From contig NZ_JAPEOX010000001.1 in the NCBI RefSeq assembly GCF_026340675.1, positions 3,534,001 through 3,598,000 of the forward strand: 64,000 bases of DNA, read 5' to 3'. Origin of the DNA: Streptomyces sp. NBC_01264. GTDB taxonomy: Bacteria; Actinomycetota; Actinomycetes; Streptomycetales; Streptomycetaceae. The translations under genes and the position numbers were made by a program. The notes under the pieces are model-generated. The model was not told the DNA's origin. It was given only the letters and a program-made list of their open reading frames with translations, and ran no database searches. Below, in pieces: positions 1 to 6,306 of the stretch. The first letter of the stretch is position 1; the number at the start of each line of letters is the position of its first letter.

Positions 1-240
1 CCCTTCCACCGTTCCCCGGGCGCTGCCCGGACCCCGGTCCTCAAGCGCCGGACCGGCTGGAAGCAGAGGCCCCGGGCTGCACCCGGACCCGGTCCTCAAA
101 CACCGGACCGGCTGGAAGCAGAGGCCCCGGGCTCCGCCCGGACCCGGTCCTCAAACGCCGGACGGGCTGGAGGGGTACCGGGCTGTGCCCGGACCCCCTG
201 GGGCTCCGCCCCAGACCCCGGTCCTCAAACGCCGGACGGC
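1..240. repeat. Tandem intergenic GC-rich repeat array (family A)
   Basis: Four related copies of a unit reading roughly ACCCGGTCCTCAAACGCCGG followed by ACGGGCTGG lie at 31-60, 86-115, 141-170 and 214-240, spaced about 55 bases and joined by GAGGCCCCGGGCT-type linkers. A fifth copy is at 63071-63100. The unit contains CCGG-rich inverted segments that could fold. I see no gene in the first 265 bases; the open frames there are Arg/Pro-rich and have no ribosome binding site. Repeats of this kind are common between genes in Streptomyces; their function is unknown. Confidence 0.75.
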
Positions 241-265
241 TCAACAGGCCCAACCCCCGCCCCGC

Positions 266-952
266 TCAGGTCGTCGCCTCCGGGCGGCGGGTCTTCTGCC
301 AGGGGTACTCGGGGGTCGGCGTGGGTACCGTGAGGGCCGCGGGCTCGGGGGTGTTCCATGTGGGAGGCGGCGTGGGGGTCGAGTGGGGGAAGGCATCGGA
401 CGGGGGGCTGGACCAGTCCCTCAGGGCGCCCGACTCGACGTCGATCTGGGCCGACAGGTGCGTCAGGTCGTCCTCCGCGAAGCGCCGGGCCCGGTCGCGC
501 GCCGCCCAGCGCAGGGAGTCCGACGCCTGCGTGATCTGCGCCGTGCGCTCCCGCAGGTCCGGCAGGACCGCCGCGATCCGCTGCCGGTCGGGCTCCGCCT
601 CCAGGCGCTTCAGCTCGCCGTCGAGTTCGTGCCCGTGCGCGCTCAGCCGCTCGAACAGTCCGATCGACTCCTTCAGCGAGGCGTCCGTCTGGACCCCCTC
701 GTACAAGGCCTGCTGCGTCGCCCGCATCGAGTTCCGCAGGTCCAGGCGCAGCGTGGCCAGCGCGCCGGGCACACCGACCTGGCCGAAGCTGCGGGCCTTC
801 AGGGTGGTGTCCTCCACCGTGCGTCGGGCCTGGGTGATGGTCCGGTCCACACCGCGCGCGGCGGCCTTGACCACCTTCGTCGTCACGTAGACACCGAGCC
901 CCAGGAAGGCGAACAGCAGCACCAGGGCCACGATGATAAAAGCCGCCTCCAT
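266..952 (-). CDS. Membrane-anchored helical protein, unknown function
   Basis: The 228-residue product has one N-terminal membrane segment (about residues 4-24), followed by a long charged helical region (about 28-170, rich in Arg, Glu and Leu, probably coiled coil) and a Pro/Thr/Ser-rich tail ending in EATT. The start is chosen at the ATG at 952 because GAAGGGA lies about 6 bases upstream; an in-frame start further upstream would lack both this signal and the membrane segment at the N-terminus. It lies directly downstream of leuS on the same strand, separated by about 145 bases with terminator-like hairpins, so it is probably its own unit. I do not recognise a family; a scaffold or cell-envelope role is only a guess. 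Confidence 0.75.
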   Translation of the reverse strand: MEAAFIIVALVLLFAFLGLGVYVTTKVVKAAARGVDRTITQARRTVEDTTLKARSFGQVGVPGALATLRLDLRNSMRATQQALYEGVQTDASLKESIGLFERLSAHGHELDGELKRLEAEPDRQRIAAVLPDLRERTAQITQASDSLRWAARDRARRFAEDDLTHLSAQIDVESGALRDWSSPPSDAFPHSTPTPPPTWNTPEPAALTVPTPTPEYPWQKTRRPEATT

Positions 953-1059
953 GAGGGTCCCTTCCCCAGCCGATTGCGTCCCTTCCACCGTAAACGCCAC
1001 GGGCAGGCCGCGGGTTCCAATCGAACCCCCAACCTGCCCGTACGGGAATACCCCTAGAC

Positions 1060-1103
1060 GCGTCTGACAACAGACGTCAGACACCAGACGTCTGACGTCA
1101 GAC
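1060..1103 (-). terminator. Nested inverted repeats at the end of leuS
   Basis: The stretch contains alternating GTCTGAC and GTCAGAC blocks. ACGTCAGAC at 1074-1082 pairs with GTCTGACGT at 1090-1098, a 9-bp stem with a 7-base loop that overlaps the leuS stop codon, and GTCTG at 1062-1066 pairs with CAGAC at 1071-1075. There is no U run, which is usual for Streptomyces terminators. Confidence 0.55.
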
Positions 1104-3971
1104 GACGATGTTCACCAGCTTCGGCGCGCGCACGATCACCTTGCGGATCTCCGCCCCGCCCAGCGCCGCCACGACCGTCTCGTCGCCCAGCGCCAGCTGC
1201 TCCAGCTCCGCGTCGGAGATCGCCGGAGACACCTCCAGGCGGGCCTTGACCTTGCCCTTGATCTGGACGACGCACGTGACGCTCTCGTCCACGACGTACG
1301 CCGGGTCCGCGACCGGGAAGTCCTGGTGGACGACCGACTCGCCGTGGCCCAGGCGCTGCCACAGCTCCTCGGCGATGTGCGGCGCCAGCGGGGCCACCAG
1401 CAGCACCAGTCGCTCCGCGACCGAGCGCTCCAGCGGCCGGCCCGCCTTCGTCAGGGTGTTGTTCAGCTCGGTGATCTTCGCGATGGCCGTGTTGAACCGC
1501 AGCCCGGTCATGTCACCGCCGACCCCGTCGATCGCCTTGTGCAGCGCGCGCAGGGTGGCCTCGTCCGGCTCCGCGTCGACGACCGTCACGGTGCCCGTCT
1601 CCTCGTCCACCACGTTGCGCCACAGGCGCTGCAGCAGCCGGTACTGGCCGACGACGGCACGGGTGTCCCAGGGGCGCGAGACGTCCAGCGGGCCCATCGC
1701 CATCTCGTACAGGCGCAGGGTGTCCGCGCCGTACTCCGCGCAGATCTCGTCCGGCGTGACGGCGTTCTTCAGGGACTTGCCCATCTTGCCGTGCTCGCGC
1801 TTGACCGGCTCGCCCTGGTAGAAGTAGCCACCGTTCCGCTCTTCGACCTCGGCCGCCGGGACGTACACACCGCGCGAGTCGGTGTACGCGTACGCCTGGA
1901 TCATGCCCTGGTTGAACAGCTTGTGGAACGGTTCCACCGAGGAGACGTGCCCCAGGTCGAACAGCACCTTGGACCAGAAGCGCGCGTACAGCAGGTGCAG
2001 CACCGCGTGCTCGGCGCCGCCCACGTACAGGTCGACGCCGCCGTGCGGCTGACCCTCGCGCGGGCCCATCCAGTACTGCTCGATCTCCGGGTCGACCAGC
2101 GCCTCGGAGTTGTTCGGGTCCAGGTAGCGCAGCTCGTACCAGCAGGAGCCGGCCCAGTTCGGCATGGTGTTGGTCTCGCGCCGGAACGGGCGCACCCCGC
2201 GCCCGTCGCCCAGGTCCAGCTCGACGTTGACCCACTCCTGGTTGCGCGACAGCGGGGTCTCCGGCTGGGAGGCCGCGTCGTCGGGCTCGAAGGTGCGCGG
2301 CGAGTAGTCCTCGACCTCCGGCAGCTCCAGCGGCAGCATCGACTCGGGCAGCGGGTAGGCGACGCCGTCCTCGTCGTAGACGATCGGGAAGGGCTCGCCC
2401 CAGTAGCGCTGGCGGCTGAACAGCCAGTCCCGCAGCCGGAAGTTGACGGTCCCCTCGCCGATGCCGCGCTCGTTCAGCCAGTCGGTGATCGCGGCCTTGG
2501 CCTCGACCACGCCCAGACCGTCCAGCGAGATGCCCTCGCCCGTCGAGTTGACGATGGTGCCGTCGTACGAGGTGAACGCGCCGTCCCACTCCAGCGGGTC
2601 GGCGTCGCGGTCGTCCGTGGGCTGGACCACGCAGCGCATCGGCAGCTCGAAGGCGCGCGCGAACTCGAAGTCACGGCCGTCGTGCGCCGGGACGGCCATG
2701 ATCGCGCCGGTGCCGTAGCCCATCAGGACGTAGTCCGCGATGAAGACGGGGACCAGGTCGCCGCTGACCGGGTTGACCGCGAACGCACCGGTGAAGACAC
2801 CGGTCTTGTCCTTGGCCTCGGCCTGCCGCTCGACGTCCGACTTCGCGGCGGCCTGCTTGCGGTACGAGTCCACGGCCTCGGCGGGCGTCGCGTTGCCGCC
2901 GGTCCACAGCTGGTGGGTGCCCTCGGGCCACTCGGCCGGGACGATCTTGGCGACCAGCTCGTGCTCGGGGGCCAGCACCATGTAGGTGGCGCCGAACAGC
3001 GTGTCGGGGCGGGTGGTGAAGACGGTGATGGCTTCGCCGTCGCCGACCGCGAAGTCCAGGCGCGCGCCCTCGCTGCGGCCGATCCAGTTGCGCTGCTGCA
3101 GCTTGATGGCCTCGGGCCAGTCCAGCGCCTCCAGGTCGTCGATCAGGCGGTCGGCGTAGGCCGTGATCCGCATGTTCCACTGGCTCAGCTTGGACTTGAA
3201 GACGGGGAAGTTGCCGCGCTCGGACCGGCCGTCGGCGGTGACTTCCTCGTTGGCCAGTACGGTGCCCAGCCCGGGGCACCAGTTGACGGGCGCGTCGGAG
3301 GCGTACGCCAGCCGGTACCCGTTCAGTACGTCGGCCCGCTCGCCCGCGCTCAGCGAGGCCCAGGAGGCTCCGCCGGGCAGCTCACGTGAGCCGTCCTCGA
3401 AGGAGGCGACCAGCTCGGCGATGGGCCGGGCCTTGGCGGCGTCCGCGTCGTACCAGGAGTTGTAGATCTGCAGGAAGATCCACTGGGTCCACTTGTAGTA
3501 GTCCGGGTCGATCGTCGCGAACGACCGGCGCTTGTCGTGGCCCAGGCCCAGCCGGCGCAGCTGGACCTTCATGTTCTCGATGTTCGCCTCGGTCGACACG
3601 CGCGGGTGCGTGCCGGTCTGCACGGCGTACTGCTCGGCCGGCAGGCCGAAGGCGTCGAATCCCAGGGTGTGCAGGACGTTGTGGCCGGTCATCCGCTGGT
3701 GGCGGGCGAAGACGTCGGTGGCGATGTACCCGAGCGGGTGGCCGACGTGCAGGCCCGCGCCCGAGGGGTACGGGAACATGTCCATGATGAACTTCTTGGG
3801 GCGCGCCACGACCGCGGCGTCGCCGGCCAGGTCACCGGTCGGGTTGGGGGCCTCGTACGTGCCCTGCGCGTCCCATACGTCCTGCCAGCGTGCCTCGATG
3901 TCGGCGGCCATGGCAGCCGTGTAACGGTGCGCCTCGGCCGCCTCGGGGGCCGGGGTGTTCGTCTCGCTCAT
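1098..3971 (-). CDS. leuS: Leucine-tRNA ligase
   Basis: Class I aminoacyl-tRNA synthetase that charges tRNA-Leu in the cytoplasm. The 957-residue product has the HIGH-type motif HVGH at residues 75-78 and the KMSKS-type motif KMGKS near residue 729, with the CP1 editing domain between them (TTRPDT near the middle) and an anticodon-binding and C-terminal domain. Length is normal for an actinobacterial LeuRS. The ATG at 3971 gives the expected N-terminus; GGAG lies somewhat far upstream (about 12 bases). The gene is preceded by a leader peptide rich in leucine codons and a terminator hairpin, so its expression is probably attenuated by charged tRNA-Leu. Confidence 0.97.
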   Translation of the reverse strand: MSETNTPAPEAAEAHRYTAAMAADIEARWQDVWDAQGTYEAPNPTGDLAGDAAVVARPKKFIMDMFPYPSGAGLHVGHPLGYIATDVFARHQRMTGHNVLHTLGFDAFGLPAEQYAVQTGTHPRVSTEANIENMKVQLRRLGLGHDKRRSFATIDPDYYKWTQWIFLQIYNSWYDADAAKARPIAELVASFEDGSRELPGGASWASLSAGERADVLNGYRLAYASDAPVNWCPGLGTVLANEEVTADGRSERGNFPVFKSKLSQWNMRITAYADRLIDDLEALDWPEAIKLQQRNWIGRSEGARLDFAVGDGEAITVFTTRPDTLFGATYMVLAPEHELVAKIVPAEWPEGTHQLWTGGNATPAEAVDSYRKQAAAKSDVERQAEAKDKTGVFTGAFAVNPVSGDLVPVFIADYVLMGYGTGAIMAVPAHDGRDFEFARAFELPMRCVVQPTDDRDADPLEWDGAFTSYDGTIVNSTGEGISLDGLGVVEAKAAITDWLNERGIGEGTVNFRLRDWLFSRQRYWGEPFPIVYDEDGVAYPLPESMLPLELPEVEDYSPRTFEPDDAASQPETPLSRNQEWVNVELDLGDGRGVRPFRRETNTMPNWAGSCWYELRYLDPNNSEALVDPEIEQYWMGPREGQPHGGVDLYVGGAEHAVLHLLYARFWSKVLFDLGHVSSVEPFHKLFNQGMIQAYAYTDSRGVYVPAAEVEERNGGYFYQGEPVKREHGKMGKSLKNAVTPDEICAEYGADTLRLYEMAMGPLDVSRPWDTRAVVGQYRLLQRLWRNVVDEETGTVTVVDAEPDEATLRALHKAIDGVGGDMTGLRFNTAIAKITELNNTLTKAGRPLERSVAERLVLLVAPLAPHIAEELWQRLGHGESVVHQDFPVADPAYVVDESVTCVVQIKGKVKARLEVSPAISDAELEQLALGDETVVAALGGAEIRKVIVRAPKLVNIVV

Positions 3972-4020
3972 GATTTCTGAAGCTCCATCGATCGTCTCTG
4001 CCGTCTCTGCTGCCCAAACG

Positions 4021-4044
4021 AAAAAACCCCTCGCACAGGAGGGG
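4021..4044 (-). terminator. Attenuator terminator in the leuS leader
   Basis: On the minus strand CCCCTC (4044-4039), a six-base loop CTGTGC and GAGGGG (4032-4027) form a 6-bp stem, followed at once by TTTTTT (4026-4021). This is a textbook intrinsic terminator, unusual for this genome because it has a pure U run. It lies about 50 bases before the leuS start codon and 42 bases after the leader peptide stop, where an attenuator would be expected. Confidence 0.8.
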
Positions 4045-4058
4045 GCGCCGCGCCGGGG

Positions 4059-4079
4059 CCGACCGCTTCGTGGGGTCGG
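4059..4079 (-). promoter_or_regulatory. Leader hairpin upstream of the leuS attenuator
   Basis: CCGACC and GGTCGG form a 6-bp stem with a 9-base loop between the leader peptide and the terminator. A competing pairing is possible between GCCGCGC at the end of the leader reading frame (about 4094-4088) and GCGCGGC (about 4054-4048). These would be the switching elements of an attenuator; which one is the antiterminator is inference. Confidence 0.5.
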
Positions 4080-4085
4080 AACTGT

Positions 4086-4124
4086 TCAGCGCGGCTCGGT
4101 AAGCAGAAGGCGTACGGCACGCAT
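4086..4124 (-). CDS. leuS leader peptide with three consecutive Leu codons
   Basis: A 12-codon reading frame encodes MRAVRLLLTEPR and ends 42 bases before the terminator hairpin. Residues 6-8 are Leu-Leu-Leu, written CTT CTG CTT. CTT is a rare leucine codon in such GC-rich genomes, so ribosome stalling when leucyl-tRNA is scarce is plausible. A TACCCT -10 box (4136-4131) ends six bases before the ATG, so the transcript may start at the A of the start codon and the peptide would then be translated leaderless. Leu-rich leaders before leuS and leuA have been predicted in actinobacteria; the assignment here rests on position and codon content. Confidence 0.75.
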   Translation of the reverse strand: MRAVRLLLTEPR

Positions 4125-4130
4125 GGCGTC

Positions 4131-4136
4131 AGGGTA
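4131..4136 (-). promoter_or_regulatory. Candidate -10 box of leuS
   Basis: TACCCT on the minus strand fits the TAnnnT pattern of the main vegetative sigma factor, with six bases to the leader ATG. No convincing -35 hexamer is visible 17-18 bases further up (GAGCAC or AGCACC). Confidence 0.5.
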
Positions 4137-4218
4137 CCGCAGCGGCCCCCGACGGTGCTCTGCCCTTCCGGCCGGTGGACGCACGACGGGACACGACGGG
4201 ACCGGCAGGACATAACGA

Positions 4219-4251
4219 GAAGCGGGCCACCCGTTCCGGGTGGCCCGCTTC
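4219..4251 (-). terminator. Terminator of the first tRNA-Ala
   Basis: GAAGCGGGCCACCC (4219-4232) and GGGTGGCCCGCTTC (4238-4251) form a perfect 14-bp stem with a 5-base loop just behind the tRNA 3' end. Confidence 0.85.
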
Positions 4252-4258
4252 TTCACTG

Positions 4259-4331
4259 TGGAGCTATGGAGAATTGAACTCCAGACCTCCTGCATGCCAT
4301 GCAGGCGCTCTACCAACTGAGCTATAGCCCC
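4259..4331 (-). tRNA. tRNA-Ala (anticodon GGC), copy 1
   Basis: 73 bases fold as a complete cloverleaf. The anticodon loop is ATGGCAT between CCTGC and GCAGG, giving anticodon GGC. The acceptor stem GGGGCTA/TAGCTCC carries the G3-U70 pair that identifies alanine tRNAs, and the discriminator is A. CCA is not encoded. It is identical to the copy at 4833-4905. Confidence 0.97.
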
Positions 4332-4386
4332 TTGCCCTACCTGCCGCTTCGCTCCCCGTTTCCGGTTCCCCTTGGCGACGTCCCAA

Positions 4387-4414
4387 ACATTACACGGTCA
4401 TGGCCCTGGTCCAA
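4387..4414 (-). promoter_or_regulatory. Promoter of tRNA-Ala copy 1
   Basis: TTGGAC (4414-4409), a 16-base spacer and TAATGT (4392-4387) match a vegetative promoter about 55 bases upstream of the tRNA. It is embedded in a 9-bp inverted repeat (GGTCATGGC at 4396-4404 and GCCATGACC at 4438-4446) that could terminate the zinc-ribbon gene. Confidence 0.65.
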
Positions 4415-4462
4415 AAATTGGTTTCTACCACCCGGGAGCCATGACCGATTTGACCCATATCG

Positions 4463-4696
4463 TCACGCGCGAGCGAACTGGTAGAACCGCTTCAGCGTGC
4501 AGTGCTCGTCGAGCAGTCGCCCGTAGATCGGCTCGCCCTCCAGCTCGCGGTAGGTCTCGATCGGGTCGCCTTTTATGATCAGCGCCCGCGCGCATTCCTC
4601 GCACCAGTACTGGTAGTCGGGGTTGACCGGCTCCATGTCCCGCACGATCGGCGTGCCGTTGTTGCACCAGTCGCACCGCCGCCGGTGTGCACCCAT
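4463..4696 (-). CDS. Small zinc-ribbon protein, unknown function
   Basis: The 77-residue product carries two CxxC pairs, C8/C11 and C32/C35, spaced as in a four-cysteine zinc ribbon, followed by an acidic and aromatic C-terminal half. GGGAGGGAG lies about 11-13 bases before the ATG at 4696. It sits between two identical tRNA-Ala genes on the same strand. I do not recognise a named family; it looks like one of the small conserved actinobacterial zinc-binding proteins. A nucleic-acid-related role is only inference. Confidence 0.75.
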   Translation of the reverse strand: MGAHRRRCDWCNNGTPIVRDMEPVNPDYQYWCEECARALIIKGDPIETYRELEGEPIYGRLLDEHCTLKRFYQFARA

Positions 4697-4795
4697 CCGT
4701 CAGCGACTCCCTCCCGCGTCGGGCCGTCGTCGTCCCCCTCCGGCCGTCCGATTCTGCCATGCCGGTGCCCGCTCGGGCAGCTGTGGACAAAAGCA

Positions 4796-4827
4796 AAGAT
4801 CCCGCCCCCTGTTGGGGACGGGATCTT
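4796..4827 (-). terminator. Terminator of the second tRNA-Ala
   Basis: AAGATCCCG and CGGGATCTT close a stem extended by CCCCC/GGGGA, directly behind the tRNA; on the minus strand it is followed by a T-rich stretch (TTGCTTTTG). Confidence 0.8.
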
Positions 4828-4832
4828 GATTG

Positions 4833-4905
4833 TGGAGCTATGGAGAATTGAACTCCAGACCTCCTGCATGCCATGCAGGCGCTCTACCAACTGAGCTATA
4901 GCCCC
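4833..4905 (-). tRNA. tRNA-Ala (anticodon GGC), copy 2
   Basis: 73 bases, the same sequence as the copy at 4259-4331: anticodon GGC, G3-U70 pair, discriminator A, no encoded CCA. The 5' leader also shares ACCGGAAACGGGG with copy 1, pointing to a local duplication of leader plus tRNA. Confidence 0.97.
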
Positions 4906-4958
4906 GCTCTCCGCGACGCTCCCCCCGTTTCCGGTGTTCTGCGCTGCGAACAAGAAGA

Positions 4959-4988
4959 ACTCTAGCCTGTGACCAGCCGGAAAGTGAA
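4959..4988 (-). promoter_or_regulatory. Promoter of tRNA-Ala copy 2
   Basis: TTCACT (4988-4983), an 18-base spacer and TAGAGT (4964-4959) lie about 55 bases upstream of the tRNA and just behind the stop codon of the phosphoglycerate-mutase-like gene. Confidence 0.6.
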
Positions 4989-5017
4989 ATCCGGGTGGGA
5001 GCCGCTCCGAGGTGGGC

Positions 5018-5722
5018 TCAGTCGTCGTCGCCGAGCACCGGTTCGGGCAGCGTGCCGGCGTTGTGTTCCATCAGCCGCCAGCCGCGCGCGCCCTCGCCCA
5101 GCACGGACCAGCAGCAGTTGGAGAGCCCGCCCAGGCCCTCCCAGTAGTACGAGTCCAGGCCCAGCAGGCGGCCGATCGTCGTACGGATGGTGCCGCCGTG
5201 GCTGACCACCACGAGCGTGCCGCCCGGGGGCAGTCGGTCGGCGTGCTCCAGCACCACCGGCGCGGCCCGGTCGGCGACCTCGGTCTCCAGCTCGCCGCCG
5301 CCGCGGCGGACCACCTCGCCGCGCTTCCACGCCGCGTACTGGTCGCCGTACTTGTCCAGGATCTCGTCGTGCGTGAGGCCCTGCCATTCGCCGGCGTACG
5401 TCTCGCGCAGCTTCTCGTCGTGCGTCACCGCCAGACCCGTGACGGCCGCCAGTTCGGCAGCCGTGGCGGCGGCGCGCATCAGGTCCGAGGCGACGATGGC
5501 GTCGGGCTTCAGTGAGGCGAGCAGCCGGGCGGCACGGCGCGCCTGCGCCACACCGGCCTCGGTCAGCTCGATGTCCGTGGAGCCCTGGAAACGGCGCTCC
5601 AGGTTCCAGGAGGTCTGGCCGTGCCGCCACAGGACGATCTTGCGGCTGGTCCGGCCGTTGCCGCTGGTCGTACCGCCACCGGGCGTACGGCCGTCGGTCG
5701 TGCCCTCGTGGGTCGCGCTCAG
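5018..5722 (-). CDS. Histidine phosphatase (phosphoglycerate mutase-like)
   Basis: Member of the histidine phosphatase superfamily; such enzymes remove or transfer phosphate via a phosphohistidine. The RHG motif (LWRHGQT) and the second catalytic histidine (VVSHGGT) are both present. The substrate is unknown; similar actinobacterial proteins act as acid or sugar phosphatases. The frame has no ATG or GTG before the RHG motif. The only reasonable start is a CTG at 5722, whose CTGA overlaps the rsfS stop, with GGACGG about 8 bases upstream. That gives 234 residues. A GTG at 5551 would remove the RHG motif and is rejected. It overlaps rsfS by four bases, so the two are translationally coupled. 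Confidence 0.9.
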   Translation of the reverse strand: MSATHEGTTDGRTPGGGTTSGNGRTSRKIVLWRHGQTSWNLERRFQGSTDIELTEAGVAQARRAARLLASLKPDAIVASDLMRAAATAAELAAVTGLAVTHDEKLRETYAGEWQGLTHDEILDKYGDQYAAWKRGEVVRRGGGELETEVADRAAPVVLEHADRLPPGGTLVVVSHGGTIRTTIGRLLGLDSYYWEGLGGLSNCCWSVLGEGARGWRLMEHNAGTLPEPVLGDDD

Positions 5723-6165
5723 AACAGATCACCGTCCAGTTCGTCGTCGCCCTGCGCGGCGCGCAGCGCGGCGTGCTCCTCGGCCTTGCCCTTGGTGAGC
5801 TTGGCGTCCTCGGGGAGGTCGATCTCGGGGCAGTCCTTCCACAGGCGCTCCAGCGCGTAGAAGACGCGCTCCTCGCTGTGCTGCACGTGGACGACGATGT
5901 CGATGTAGTCGAGCAGGATCCAGCGGGCGTCGCGGTCGCCCTCGCGGCGCACCGGCTTGGCGCCCAGCTCCTTCAGGAGCTTCTCCTCGATCTCGTCGAC
6001 GATCGACTTGACCTGGCGGTCGTTGGGCGCCGAAGCGAGCAGGAAGGCGTCGGTGATCGACAGCACGTCGCTGACGTCGTACGCGATGATGTCGTGCGCG
6101 AGCCGGTCGGCCGCGGCCTGGGCGGCGGCGGTGATGAGCTCGATGGAGCGGTCCGTGGCGGTCAC
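5719..6165 (-). CDS. rsfS: Ribosomal silencing factor RsfS (Iojap family)
   Basis: RsfS binds ribosomal protein L14 on the 50S subunit and blocks subunit joining when nutrients are short. The 148-residue product contains the typical core (YDVSDVLSITDAFLLAS, WILLDYIDIVVH, FY.LE.LW) and is of normal length with an acidic tail. It starts with ATG at 6165. The gene lies downstream of nadD and the LCP gene and overlaps the phosphatase gene by four bases; nadD-rsfS neighbourhood is widespread in bacteria. Confidence 0.95.
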   Translation of the reverse strand: MTATDRSIELITAAAQAAADRLAHDIIAYDVSDVLSITDAFLLASAPNDRQVKSIVDEIEEKLLKELGAKPVRREGDRDARWILLDYIDIVVHVQHSEERVFYALERLWKDCPEIDLPEDAKLTKGKAEEHAALRAAQGDDELDGDLF

Positions 6166-6223
6166 TGGCCATGCTTTCGGGTTGGCGGGCAGATCCTTAC
6201 AAGGGTCTCATGTACCGCCGACA

Positions 6224-6253
6224 CCGCCCGCGCGCAGCGTGCCGCGCGGGCGG
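6224..6253 (-). terminator. Terminator of the LCP gene
   Basis: CCGCCCGCGCG (6224-6234) and CGCGCGGGCGG (6243-6253) form an 11-bp stem with an 8-base loop in the 141-base gap between the LCP gene and rsfS. Two copies of GCAGTAGGCC lie beside it. Confidence 0.65.
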
Positions 6254-6306
6254 AGCCGCACCCGACGGGTGCCGCCGCAGTAGGCCGCAGTAGGCCTCGG
6301 GAGGGG

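Noticed and set aside
3972..4140. T-box riboswitch before leuS
   Set aside because: No T-box consensus (AGGGUGGNACCGCG) or specifier stem is visible; the Leu-rich leader peptide explains the terminator better.
4086..4316. Open frame with the peptide VERLHGMQEVWSSILHSS, also at 4579-4953
   Set aside because: It is a translation of the tRNA-Ala genes, a well-known source of false proteins. Only the last 12 codons (leader peptide) are kept.
5018..5551. 177-residue version of the phosphatase starting with GTG at 5551
   Set aside because: It would lack the catalytic RHG motif, which is encoded in the same frame just upstream.
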